Below are positions 20,047-28,267 of a stretch of DNA of 64,000 nt, piece after piece. How positions within the stretch are numbered: position 1 is the stretch's first letter; each line of letters starts with the position of its first letter. The DNA is from Tritrichomonas musculus (Eukaryota; Parabasalia; Tritrichomonadida; Tritrichomonadidae): NCBI GenBank assembly GCA_039105265.1, contig JAPFFF010000007.1:2232001-2296000 (forward strand). The letters are read 5' to 3'. A program made the translations under genes and the position numbers. Below the pieces are notes generated by a model. It saw nothing but the letters and a program-made list of their open reading frames with translations, had not been told where the DNA came from and did no database searches.

Positions 20047-20912
20047 AAATGACGACTATGGGAAATCCCATACTCGAAAAAATATATGAAAAACGTGATT
20101 ATTAAAAATATTTTTTTTATTCGTTATTTGAATTATCTTATAAATCTAATTTTTCGGTAAAATTGAATTACTATTCAAATTAGAATCATCCGACAAATCT
20201 GTATTTTTGATAGAGTTCTCAAATTAAAATCATCCGACAAATCTGTAATTTTGAATTACTATTCAAATTAAAATCATCCGACAAATCTGTAATAATTGTG
20301 AAAGAATTCTGCAGAATCTGATAAATTGAATTACTTCTTAAATAAAATTCATCAGAGAAATCTGTAATTTTGAATACATGGCATCTTCTATTCAATTATA
20401 AAATTTTTAAATTCAATGGTCTCTCAATTTTACAGATAATTCCGATTTTTCGAATTTTATATCCAGAGCATCTTTTGGAACAAATATCATATATATTTGT
20501 AATCATCACATAACCCCGATTTCAAATATTCCACTTTTTTGATTTTTGGTTTCAGATGATTATCTCATCTAATATCTTGAAAATTCAAATTTCAAATAAA
20601 ATAGCTAATCGCAATTAGTTACACAAGAACATCAATAAAACAACGTTTTACAGTATCATAATAAGTTTATTCTATGAAATCAGTGTGAAAAAAATATTAA
20701 CATTTTTAATAATCAACTTCTTTAGCTCAGTGAAACAAAGTAATTATACAATTATATTGCGGACTTATATAGTAATATATATTTTAAAAATCAGATTCTC
20801 AAATCAACTGTAAACATGAAATTTTCACATTTATATTATTCTATTCAAAAAGTGGATTAATAAAATTTATTTTTCAAATTTAATTTTTTTTTAATTTTTT
20901 TCTTCTTCAAAA
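20047..20912. other. intergenic AT-rich region with a hairpin and short direct repeats
   Basis: A hairpin TATGGG-AAAT-CCCATA (20057-20072) lies just after the PolB tail. From about 20150 to 20370 there are four variants of a 40-60 bp unit with AATCATCCGACAAATCTGTA as core, in direct orientation. The rest is simple AT-rich sequence leading to the KilA-N gene. No ORF. Confidence 0.6.
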
Positions 20913-21692
20913 ATGAACACAATTGTTACACCAATCAATGATGAATATGAATATTTACAATACAATGAACAACTTCGAATCATTCACTCAATTAATGATG
21001 ACATGTTTCAAATCAAATCAATAATCGATTCATGCAACTCTGATAAACGTGTAAATGACTGGCTTGATAACAAAACAACTAAAGAATTACTTAAATATGG
21101 GCGTGCGGAAATTTCCGCAAGCGAAAAATTATATGAAAATCGTCCAAATCTTTCAAATGAATTAAGAGGATATTATGTTCACCGTTTACTTGTTAATCAT
21201 ATTGCTATCTGGTGTTCCCCAGCATATTCTTGGCAAATTATGAAACTTCTTGATTCATACTTTAATCAACAACGAATTCAATTACAAAATCAACTCAACG
21301 AAAAACAAAATCAACTCAATGAAAAACAAAATCAAATTAACAATATAACTCCTCGTGTCGTTCCAAATAATCGTGAACATGATTATAAATACCTTATTTG
21401 GCTTGAACAAATTCCTGATGATAATGCAAATGTGAAACTTCATCTTGTTCGAAGACATAAGGATTATTTTTATAAAGTTCGTTCACATTATGATGATTTG
21501 AATGAAAGATGGTTCTTTAGAGAGAACCTTCCTATTTCAATGACCATTAATTTGGATATTAAAAACATTATTCGTGAAAACTTCGATGAAACAGAAGCTA
21601 ATATTAATGGAAATACAATTACAATTAATCGTGAAATACTTGATGATTTACATGAAATGATTGAAACATATTTCAACGAATTTCAGGAATAA
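20913..21692 (+). CDS. KilA-N domain protein of Polinton B
   Basis: 259 aa from an ATG after a T-rich leader. Residues about 20-115 match the KilA-N/APSES DNA-binding fold: VNDWLDNKTTKELLKY, then GYYVHRLLVNHIAIWCSPAY and WQIMKLLDSYF. KilA-N proteins are common in large DNA viruses and trichomonad Polintons. Then comes a Gln/Asn-rich linker with a tandem QNQLNEK repeat (about 128-145), and a C-terminal domain beginning YKYLIWLEQIPDDNANVKLH that resembles the KilA-associated viral domain. A perfect 16-bp palindrome, TGCGGAAATTTCCGCA, lies inside the coding region at 21104. The likely role is DNA binding or regulation (inference). Confidence 0.8.
   Translation: MNTIVTPINDEYEYLQYNEQLRIIHSINDDMFQIKSIIDSCNSDKRVNDWLDNKTTKELLKYGRAEISASEKLYENRPNLSNELRGYYVHRLLVNHIAIWCSPAYSWQIMKLLDSYFNQQRIQLQNQLNEKQNQLNEKQNQINNITPRVVPNNREHDYKYLIWLEQIPDDNANVKLHLVRRHKDYFYKVRSHYDDLNERWFFRENLPISMTINLDIKNIIRENFDETEANINGNTITINREILDDLHEMIETYFNEFQE
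21104..21119. repeat. in-frame 16-bp perfect palindrome in the KilA-N gene
   Basis: TGCGGAAATTTCCGCA is GC-richer than its surroundings and falls in frame, coding for part of GRAEISASEK. It is comparable to the palindromes at 24438 and 33482 in other genes of the element. Confidence 0.85.
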
Positions 21693-21722
21693 ATCAATTA
21701 ACAAAATTATTTTTTTTGCGTC

Positions 21723-21867
21723 TAGGAGAAAACTCCTACACGAATAAATGTTGATAACTAAGGTCTGAAACCAATGTCAAAAATGTCCGTAGGAAATCCT
21801 CCGCTCAAATAAATGTTGATAACCAATGTCTGGAATCAATGTCAAAACTAACCGGAAAAAAAATCCG
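21723..21867. repeat. hairpin cluster and 45-bp direct repeat between KilA-N and HNH genes
   Basis: Three stem-loops occur in a row: TAGGAG-AAAA-CTCCTA (21723-21738), AGGA-AA-TCCT (21791-21800) and CGGA-A7-TCCG (21853-21867). Between them AATAAATGTTGATAAC starts two direct repeat copies at about 21741 and 21806. A T8 run (21710-21717) precedes the cluster, 18 bp after the KilA-N stop. Confidence 0.8.
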
Positions 21868-21947
21868 TTTAGAAATTATTTTTTTGTCAAATTCAAAAAT
21901 TAATTTTTCAAATTTAAATTTTTTTTAATTTTTTATTTTGTAATCAA

Positions 21948-22343
21948 ATGACAACAAATTACATTCATGAATATGCTGACGAAATTATATTTGATGAATT
22001 TTTGAAATATATAATTGAATCAAAACCTGATACTACTTATGTTCCATTACTTAATTTTGAATACAAGTATGCAATTCAAACCGAATTTCCATTTATTATT
22101 ACACTGGGTCGTGGTGAACGTGTTTTAGAAGAAATCATGAAAAACAATTGTCCACATGTTAAATTGAACGGAAAATTATATAAAAAACATGAATTAATCG
22201 CTAAACAATTTATTCCAAACCCTAATAATTATAAATTTGTTAAGCATATTAATCATAACAAATTTGATTATCATATTGACAATCTTTGTTGGACTAATGA
22301 TTCTCGATGTGTACGTTATACACCATCTGGTATAATTTATTAA
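21948..22343 (+). CDS. HNH-like protein of Polinton B (131 aa)
   Basis: Residues 60-125 carry the HNH_3-like pattern VKLNGKLYKKHELIAKQF, then HINHNKFDYHIDNLCW, closely parallel to the element A protein at 2555 (LKHVLIARQF, DHINRNRADYHLSNLRW). The N-terminal 60 residues are unrelated to anything I know. The leader TTTTATTTTGTAATCAAATG is shared base for base with the next gene, so the two are probably expressed alike. Fossil element part. Confidence 0.75.
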   Translation: MTTNYIHEYADEIIFDEFLKYIIESKPDTTYVPLLNFEYKYAIQTEFPFIITLGRGERVLEEIMKNNCPHVKLNGKLYKKHELIAKQFIPNPNNYKFVKHINHNKFDYHIDNLCWTNDSRCVRYTPSGIIY

Positions 22344-22426
22344 ATCAATTAACAATTATTTTTTTTGTCATTTCTTCCGAAACTCAATTTTTAAAATTTA
22401 TTTTCAATTTTTTATTTTGTAATCAA

Positions 22427-22888
22427 ATGACAACATCTAACCTTCGAGTATATGAATACATCAATTCATTAATCTCATTATTACCAAATCCAGATGAATA
22501 TCAAAAATGTGATTTTACATTACTTTGTGAACGATTTCCAATCAATATCGGAAAAGGTACTTACCTTGTTCGCGTGTTATATATTTCATTATCCAATTCC
22601 GACAAAAAAATCACGCGCTTATATCCAAATCAATTGAAAGAATTTAATCTTGAACATGTAATTCTAACATCAAATCTCCGACGAAGGATTAACATAAATT
22701 CTTTTGAAACATTTGTTAATGGTAATACAGATGTTCAAACATTTAAAGAACATTCGTTTTACAATTATTCAATTGAACGAATTAACAAATCAAATCAAGA
22801 AATGATTTTGAAACTTCGCGAGAAATATGAAATACCTGAACCACAAATATTTAAAGGAAACCATCAAGATATTGTTCTTGACGAATAA
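22427..22888 (+). CDS. unknown 153-aa protein of Polinton B
   Basis: The frame is open upstream, but I start at the ATG at 22427. It has the same TTTTATTTTGTAATCAA leader and the same MTT start as the HNH gene. The protein (MTTSNLRVYEYINSLISLL) has a mixed alpha/beta look with SNLRRRININSFETFVNGN in the middle, and no motif that I recognise. It is convergent with the ATPase gene, with a hairpin and T-runs in the gap. Confidence 0.6.
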   Translation: MTTSNLRVYEYINSLISLLPNPDEYQKCDFTLLCERFPINIGKGTYLVRVLYISLSNSDKKITRLYPNQLKEFNLEHVILTSNLRRRININSFETFVNGNTDVQTFKEHSFYNYSIERINKSNQEMILKLREKYEIPEPQIFKGNHQDIVLDE

Positions 22889-22932
22889 ATTGAATATTTT
22901 TTTGTCTATTTAACAGTGGATTCCTAGCGGAA

Positions 22933-22945
22933 GGCCCTTTGGGCC
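22933..22945. repeat. intergenic hairpin GGCCC-TTT-GGGCC
   Basis: A perfect 5-bp GC stem with a TTT loop lies between the convergent 153-aa and ATPase genes. T-runs flank it at 22897-22903 and 22991-22998. It is a possible bidirectional terminator or RNA-end signal. Confidence 0.7.
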
Positions 22946-23002
22946 AACGTACGTAAGTGTGGGTGTTGGTCAAGCATATTAAAATAAATATTTTTTTTGT
23001 GC

Positions 23003-23917
23003 TTACTGGTTGAATCTTATAAATTCAATACTTCCTTCTCGTGTATTCACCAAAACAAAATCATGATTCTTCATTCGATTATATTGTCTCCACAAATCTT
23101 CAAATTCAACTGGCATAACAACTTGTTGATATATGTAATTCAACTTCTGCCTTGAGAATCCATTGAAAATAAAGAATGAAGTACAATTGTTCTTATAATC
23201 TGTTGGAATTGCTTTGAAGAATTGAACGTTCACATAAACGATTGAATGTTTGTGTCTCAATTGAGTTATATAATTTGTGAAGTAAGCAGATTTTAACAAT
23301 TTCGATTTAATGAAGTCTTCACACAGAATTATTGTATTTAATGGAACGTTTGGTTTTCCAAGTTTATTGATATTAAGGAATTGAAACATTTTCTGTAATT
23401 TATCTTCGTTAATCGTAATCCTCCCAACAGAAGTATATTTAATATATAATTCCTTCCATAAATCCAATTCTTTTAAATAAGCTTCAGCATTTGTGTCGGA
23501 AACAACTTTCACAGGTAAATTTATCAATTCGCGTTGAGCTTCAAATGTTGAATCATTTATAATTCCATTCTTGCTAATATACACAATTTGATGTACATTT
23601 GACTCCTTCAATCGAGATATTTGAATTATATCTCTTAATACAATGTGTGATTTACCTTTACCCTGTGCTCCAACAATAATGTTTAGAGAATTATAATTAG
23701 CATAGATTCCAGGACCAATTGGACGAATAGATTCTGACATTATTTTTGATTCATTTTTTTTGTACGCTCGATTCATTTCAAAATCAATATCAAAGGGCTT
23801 TTCAATCATAACAGGCTTCATAATCATCTTGTGTTCTTCGAATGACTCAAAGTCATCATCATAGTCAGAAGTATCTGAAAAAAATATTGTTTTGTAATCA
23901 AATTTGCTGGGTTTCAT
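23003..23917 (-). CDS. A32-like (FtsK/HerA) genome packaging ATPase of Polinton B
   Basis: 304 aa. The Walker A is IIVGAQGKGKSHIVLRD (about residues 82-95). The Walker B is LNTIILCEDFIKS (about 193-205), with downstream SIVYVNVQFFKA as the sensor-like strand. This order and size match the packaging ATPases of Polintons and nucleo-cytoplasmic large DNA viruses, which move the genome into the capsid. The N-terminal 60 residues are acidic. It lies 3 bp from a small membrane protein gene on the same strand, forming a minus-strand group of four genes (24978 down to 23003). Confidence 0.88.
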   Translation of the reverse strand: MKPSKFDYKTIFFSDTSDYDDDFESFEEHKMIMKPVMIEKPFDIDFEMNRAYKKNESKIMSESIRPIGPGIYANYNSLNIIVGAQGKGKSHIVLRDIIQISRLKESNVHQIVYISKNGIINDSTFEAQRELINLPVKVVSDTNAEAYLKELDLWKELYIKYTSVGRITINEDKLQKMFQFLNINKLGKPNVPLNTIILCEDFIKSKLLKSAYFTNYITQLRHKHSIVYVNVQFFKAIPTDYKNNCTSFFIFNGFSRQKLNYIYQQVVMPVEFEDLWRQYNRMKNHDFVLVNTREGSIEFIRFNQ

Positions 23918-23920
23918 TTA

Positions 23921-24052
23921 TTATGAGTAAAGCTTCGAGCGCATCTCCTCTGTGAGTTTAGGGGGTTCATCTTCTTTGAAAACAGCAATTATTACACACA
24001 ATTCAATAACATGAACAACCAAAATAGTTCCCAAAAGAATTTCAGTTAACAT
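23921..24052 (-). CDS. 43-aa single-span membrane protein of Polinton B
   Basis: MLTEILLGTILVVHVIEL starts at an ATG 10 bp after the stop of the upstream gene and ends 3 bp before the ATPase start. It has one clear transmembrane helix (about residues 4-27) and a short charged tail (FKEDEPPKLTEEMRSKL). The exact fit in the gap between two co-directional genes supports a real micro-protein. Function unknown; a membrane-associated virion or entry part would be a guess. Confidence 0.55.
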   Translation of the reverse strand: MLTEILLGTILVVHVIELCVIIAVFKEDEPPKLTEEMRSKLYS

Positions 24053-24062
24053 TTGAATAAAT

Positions 24063-24710
24063 TTAAACACATAATTTAAGTGAAATACCATATCGAACAA
24101 GTTGTGCATAAACATCATTGTAACCATATTTCAAATCATTTGATTTACCATCTTTTGTGACAAGAATTCGTTGGATTTCTAAATATTTATTCTTCGATAC
24201 ACATCCCGTACAACCAGAATCTTCATCAATAATAAGTTCAACTTTATCAGCATGTGTTAGTATTTTAATTAATTCCATCAATGAATTTGAGTGACAAACC
24301 AAATAATTATTTACACGAAGTGGATTCAATTCATAAATTGAAAGAAGTGTTTCTAAAAATTTGTTCTTGACAGTTAAGTCTTCAATCTCATTTCCTAGGT
24401 CTACGATTCCCTTGTCGCGGACAATAGTCGCAGGCAAGCCAGCTCCGGCTGGCGCTTTGCTTGTTGGAGGTTGAAATTGATATTGAGAATTCTCCTCCGG
24501 TATAGTAAAATTTACATCCCTAGATTGTGATGGTATTTGTGAATTCATTTGGGGAACATTTGGGTAATAAACAGGTTGACTAATTGGTTGACCAACCGGT
24601 TGTGAATTCGATGGTTTGATTTTGATTTCAACATTAGTTTCTTGGCTCTGTTTTACCGAAGCATCATTTTCAGAACTTAATATTCTTGCTTTCCGTAATA
24701 CATTCGACAT
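24063..24710 (-). CDS. unknown 215-aa protein of Polinton B
   Basis: The frame opens slightly upstream, but the first ATG is at 24710 (MSNVLRKARIL). Residues 20-100 are Pro/Gln/Ser-rich and disordered (SQPVGQPISQPVYYPNVPQ). After a GC-rich in-frame palindrome coding KAPAGAGLPATI comes a compact C-terminal domain with a Cys pair (DEDSGCTGCVSKNKYLEIQR). I do not recognise a family. It is co-directional with the membrane protein and ATPase genes. Confidence 0.65.
   Translation of the reverse strand: MSNVLRKARILSSENDASVKQSQETNVEIKIKPSNSQPVGQPISQPVYYPNVPQMNSQIPSQSRDVNFTIPEENSQYQFQPPTSKAPAGAGLPATIVRDKGIVDLGNEIEDLTVKNKFLETLLSIYELNPLRVNNYLVCHSNSLMELIKILTHADKVELIIDEDSGCTGCVSKNKYLEIQRILVTKDGKSNDLKYGYNDVYAQLVRYGISLKLCV
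24438..24453. repeat. in-frame GC-rich hairpin GCCAGC-TCCG-GCTGGC
   Basis: A perfect 6-bp stem with a TCCG loop sits in a GC-rich patch (about 24413-24460) inside an otherwise AT-rich gene. It keeps the reading frame and encodes the small-residue string PAGAGLPA. Confidence 0.85.
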
Positions 24711-24747
24711 TGATTTCAATCTAAAAAAACCTTTATTCGTAGATTAC

Positions 24748-24978
24748 TCAATCCTTGTTAGCTAATTCATTCAATTCGTTTTCCAATTTTTTTACTTTTT
24801 CCTTTAATGAATTAATATCTTCAATTAATGATTCACGAACAGCAAGCCCACTGGAACCAAGCATTCCAGATTTGACATTATTTAGATGTTGCTTGTAATC
24901 ATAACATTTTTCTTTGAGGGTTCGTTTGATACGTTTAAGTTCAGGAATCTCCTTCTTATATTCGTTTAATTCAGACAT
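24748..24978 (-). CDS. 76-aa coiled-coil protein of Polinton B
   Basis: Starts MSELNEYKKEIPELKRIKR. Two heptad-rich helices (residues 3-33 and 46-73, ending INSLKEKVKKLENELNELAN) flank a small Gly/Ser patch (GMLGSSGLAV). It is a likely self-associating scaffold or structural part. Its start faces the plus-strand gene at 24994, 15 bp apart, so the promoter is shared. Confidence 0.6.
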   Translation of the reverse strand: MSELNEYKKEIPELKRIKRTLKEKCYDYKQHLNNVKSGMLGSSGLAVRESLIEDINSLKEKVKKLENELNELANKD

Positions 24979-24993
24979 TTAATCGAAGCAAAA

Positions 24994-25227
24994 ATGTCCT
25001 ACGAACAAAAACGAACCATTCATGATGATAAAAGAATGAATCACTACGATAGATTACAACTTAAAATGCAAAAAGAACGTACCAGAATTAATTCTGCACC
25101 AACTGTTAAGAAATATGAGGATAAAGGAAGTATTCAACATGAACCTCAAGTATCAACAACAAAAAAATTGAATTTTCACACTTATTCATTAAATCATTCA
25201 GTTGTCCCTCGATGCGATAAAATCTAA
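24994..25227 (+). CDS. 77-aa basic protein of Polinton B, unknown
   Basis: Starts MSYEQKRTIHDDKRMNHYDR. It is rich in Lys, Arg and His with no hydrophobic core, so it is probably disordered and possibly nucleic-acid binding (inference). It is divergent from the coiled-coil gene. A hairpin AGCTTG-AG-CAAGCT (25242-25255) follows its stop by about 15 bp. Confidence 0.5.
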   Translation: MSYEQKRTIHDDKRMNHYDRLQLKMQKERTRINSAPTVKKYEDKGSIQHEPQVSTTKKLNFHTYSLNHSVVPRCDKI

Positions 25228-25262
25228 AATATTTATATTTTAGCTTGAGCAAGCTGCGAAAT

Positions 25263-25724
25263 CTAATCCAACATCAGTTGATTAATATATTTGGCAATCT
25301 GATTTACAGTATTGGTTAATTCAGCAATTTTTTTATCTAATGTTGTGAATTTGAGTTCATAGCTTTGTTTCAAATCTTTAATCTCGTTATCAAAAGTTGA
25401 CAAATTTTGTGAGAACATACTTTTGAGATTCTCAATATCTGCTTTAATAACATCTTGTTCAAGTTCTTTCAATTCATTAGTTTTGACAACTTTCTTTAAA
25501 AATATATCTCCCCCAACTCGTTTTGTACCTTCTTTTTGACAATTCTTTTTTGTGATTCTGTATTCAACACCATCTGGTGTAACAATTTTGTAAACCCGAT
25601 TTAGATATTGAGTTGTCTGGTTGTTCATATCATCTTTGTGTTTCTGATAGTACAGATTGAACTCCTCAATTGATTTAAAATTCTTTATTTCAGTAGTTAT
25701 TTCATTAATTACTTTCAAATCCAT
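25263..25724 (-). CDS. 153-aa coiled-coil protein of Polinton B, unknown
   Basis: Residues 1-45 are helical. The middle has a beta-like VYKIVTPDGVEYRITKKNC segment. The last 70 residues form a coiled coil (ENLKSMFSQNLSTFDNEIKD to AELTNTVNQIAKYI). The layout (small domain plus trimeric-looking coiled coil) suits an attachment or scaffold part of the virion, but I do not recognise the family. Confidence 0.6.
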   Translation of the reverse strand: MDLKVINEITTEIKNFKSIEEFNLYYQKHKDDMNNQTTQYLNRVYKIVTPDGVEYRITKKNCQKEGTKRVGGDIFLKKVVKTNELKELEQDVIKADIENLKSMFSQNLSTFDNEIKDLKQSYELKFTTLDKKIAELTNTVNQIAKYINQLMLD

Positions 25725-25756
25725 TTAAAATAAAAAAATACAATTTAATCATTTTC

Positions 25757-25830
25757 ATGCGACTTCGAACACAAAGTGTTCTCAGGCACTTATGTGACTT
25801 CGACCAAAGGTCTCAGGCACTTATGTGACT
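25757..25830. repeat. paired hairpins with AAA loops and CAGGCACTTATGTGACTTC repeat
   Basis: GAACAC-AAA-GTGTTC (25767-25781) and GACC-AAA-GGTC (25802-25812) are each followed by the same text TCAGGCACTTATGTGACTTC. The repeat runs into the 3' end of the pVI-like gene. Confidence 0.85.
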
Positions 25831-26084
25831 TCATCAATTAAACTTTTACCAATTTTAAGACCTTTGTCAGCAAAATTTAATCCTGTATCAATTGCTCTAA
25901 CAGCATCACCAATAAGAGGTATTCCACCCAAAACAGGTTTTACCGCATTAGTTACTCTTTTACCAACTTCAACAACTTTGGGAAGTGCTTTACCAACCTT
26001 AGTTGCAACATTCTTAATTGTATTGCCTACAGATTTAAAAGCGTTTTTCATTTTTTTGAAGATTCCGATACCCATTGTTTTCAT
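25821..26084 (-). CDS. amphipathic pVI-like minor virion protein of Polinton B
   Basis: 87 aa from the ATG at 26084. MKTMGIGIFKKMKNAFKSVG leads into an amphipathic, Lys/Val/Gly-rich helix series (IKNVATKVGKALPKVVEVGK) and a Gly/Pro hinge (AVKPVLGGIPLIGDAVRAI). This resembles adenovirus pVI and related membrane-active minor capsid proteins found next to the capsid gene in Polintons and virophages. The frame is open further upstream into the capsid gene leader, but a start there would overlap the capsid ORF. It is divergent from the capsid gene, with 83 bp between the starts. Confidence 0.65.
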   Translation of the reverse strand: MKTMGIGIFKKMKNAFKSVGNTIKNVATKVGKALPKVVEVGKRVTNAVKPVLGGIPLIGDAVRAIDTGLNFADKGLKIGKSLIDEVT

Positions 26085-26167
26085 TACGAAAAAAGACCCA
26101 TAATAGTACTTTTTTTGTTTATCATTCAAACTTCGTTTGAAAGTCTTTTTATTCCATAAAAAGTCAA

Positions 26168-28192
26168 ATGTTGTATCGCAACGAAAGAGCACATAATTAC
26201 AAAATTGAAGCAGGAAACGTTCTTGATACATTTAATAAGATGCGTGAAATGATTAATACTAATGATGGTACACGCTCATTTTCATTCAGAACTGTTGACT
26301 GTCATGACCAACCTGCACCATTTCATCAAGGACAATATTCTCAAATCTCATTAACGCATCCAGACCATTTCATTTCTGATGTTGATAAAGGATTCTTAAC
26401 ATTTCATGTCAAATTGGATTTACAATTGAATACTGATTTAGCTAAATTACAACAAATTGATGACCCAAATAACTTCTACAAATTATTCGTCGGACTTAAA
26501 TCTTCAAATCAATTATTCGACAGATTGGAAATTCTTCATAATAATGTAAATGTTGGATATCAGCAAAACGAATGTGTTCGAGAAGGATTTCTATACTCTG
26601 CTGTGAAACCAGAAACTGAAAAAAAGCGAAGACGATTTGTTCATTCACTTTGGGAAAATGTTTCAAATTATTCGCAAACTGTTGCAGGTACTTATGTTAA
26701 TCTAAATTCATTCAAATCTAATGGTAAATCACAAGTTGAATTTGATTTGAACGTTCCATTTGATGATTTGCTTGCCCTTCAAGCTTTCGATTTATTCCCA
26801 AATGGAATCATCGGTGATTTATCAATTCGTTTCCAAGTAACTCCTGCAGGATTAGTTTGGGCAGCAATTGACCCTTATACTGTTGCTGAAACAAAGGCTT
26901 ATCTTGAAGATAATGATTCTGTTACATCTGCTGAATTAGAACGATTGAAAGAAATTAAAGCTCGCGGTCATTTGAAACATCAATTTACACAAATTGGTAA
27001 TGAAGCTATTATACCAGGACCTGGAACTCCATCTCCAGACCCATCTCCCGAACCATCTCCTGAACCAACTCCAGACCCATCTCCTGAACCAACTCCAACA
27101 CCTGTTAAATACAAGATTCAATATCGAATTGGTGAACAATGGGATAATGATGATGGAAGTACTGGTTACACTGATATTCTTACAGATTTGGAATTCAATT
27201 TCAGTTACACAAAGGAAGAATTTGAAGAATTTGGACTCCAACCAGGTGCAACTGATGAAGAAATTTGTGTTCATAATCCTGCTGTAACATTACCTCCATT
27301 AAATCATTCTGACAAGAATGGAAGATATTATGCTTGGCAAATTGTTAAAACACCAGTTGTTTCTGCTAAGCAGACTCTTCAATCAATTCATGATGCTAAA
27401 TCACAACTTCATAACGAAACATATTCATCACAGAAAGCTACATTAACTGTAAACAGAATGACAATCACATTATGTAAATCAAATATGCAAGGATATGGTG
27501 TCTGTGAATCTACTCGCAGAGGTATTGAAAATATTCTTCGTGAAGGAATTATAATCCCATCCCAAAAAGTTGATTACCATTCATTCCCAATCGCTCCTGC
27601 AGCAAATGGTATCAAATCTACTTTGAATATTCCATTAATTAATGTTACAACAATGTCAATTATGTTTCCAAAGCATCATAATGACCTCACTGTTTTCGAA
27701 AATCCAGTATATCAAAATTGTTATCTCAATATTGGTGGCAAGAACTTCCCAGATGAAAATGTTTCAACAATTGGTGCAAGATTCTTTGAGAATCAATTAA
27801 CCGCTGGAGACCTTGATGCAATATCATTACAATGCACTAAAGAATTTGAGGACTCAATGACTATGCCAAAGAATGATGCAAATGGAGTTCGCTACAAGAA
27901 TACTTTAAGTGATGCTTCTAGCTTTGTTTTCAATATTCAAACTGAACGTTCATCTGCTGGTTATTGTTATGATGGTTTGGATGGTGGATTTGGTAACATT
28001 CAGGTTCAAGTAAATGGTCAACCAATATATACAGGACCAAATGATACATATTATAATGTTAATGAAGAAGGTACAGTACATCCACCCCCAACACAATTAT
28101 GGCTCACAAGAGATACCTATTTCAAATTAAGTTTGAATGGTTTAGAATATATTGATGATGAATCCCCAGCTGGTTCTCAGGTTAATCAGTAA
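26168..28192 (+). CDS. major capsid protein (double jelly-roll) of Polinton B
   Basis: 674 aa. The N-terminal roll has the conserved signature FVGLKSSNQLFDRLEILHNN followed by VGYQQNECVREGFLYS, then VPFDDLLALQAFDLFPNGII and GDLSIRFQVTPAGLVW. These are hallmarks of Polinton capsid proteins. Between the two rolls (about residues 280-320) lies a Pro-Ser-Glu-Pro linker (SPDPSPEPSPEPTPDPSPEP) and about 80 residues of extra acidic sequence. The second roll follows (YHSFPIAPAANGIKSTLNIP and FVFNIQTERSSAGY). It forms the capsid shell (family knowledge). It is a fossil element part whose frame looks open. Confidence 0.88.
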   Translation: MLYRNERAHNYKIEAGNVLDTFNKMREMINTNDGTRSFSFRTVDCHDQPAPFHQGQYSQISLTHPDHFISDVDKGFLTFHVKLDLQLNTDLAKLQQIDDPNNFYKLFVGLKSSNQLFDRLEILHNNVNVGYQQNECVREGFLYSAVKPETEKKRRRFVHSLWENVSNYSQTVAGTYVNLNSFKSNGKSQVEFDLNVPFDDLLALQAFDLFPNGIIGDLSIRFQVTPAGLVWAAIDPYTVAETKAYLEDNDSVTSAELERLKEIKARGHLKHQFTQIGNEAIIPGPGTPSPDPSPEPSPEPTPDPSPEPTPTPVKYKIQYRIGEQWDNDDGSTGYTDILTDLEFNFSYTKEEFEEFGLQPGATDEEICVHNPAVTLPPLNHSDKNGRYYAWQIVKTPVVSAKQTLQSIHDAKSQLHNETYSSQKATLTVNRMTITLCKSNMQGYGVCESTRRGIENILREGIIIPSQKVDYHSFPIAPAANGIKSTLNIPLINVTTMSIMFPKHHNDLTVFENPVYQNCYLNIGGKNFPDENVSTIGARFFENQLTAGDLDAISLQCTKEFEDSMTMPKNDANGVRYKNTLSDASSFVFNIQTERSSAGYCYDGLDGGFGNIQVQVNGQPIYTGPNDTYYNVNEEGTVHPPPTQLWLTRDTYFKLSLNGLEYIDDESPAGSQVNQ

Positions 28193-28267
28193 ATTGAGAT
28201 TTGATTTGAGATTTGATTTGAGATATTTTTTTTTGCACTTCGTTTGTCAATCTCATTTAAGTATTAA

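Noticed and set aside
26936-27274. 112-aa Trp/Arg-rich minus-strand frame
   Set aside because: It is the antisense shadow of the Pro-rich linker in the capsid gene.
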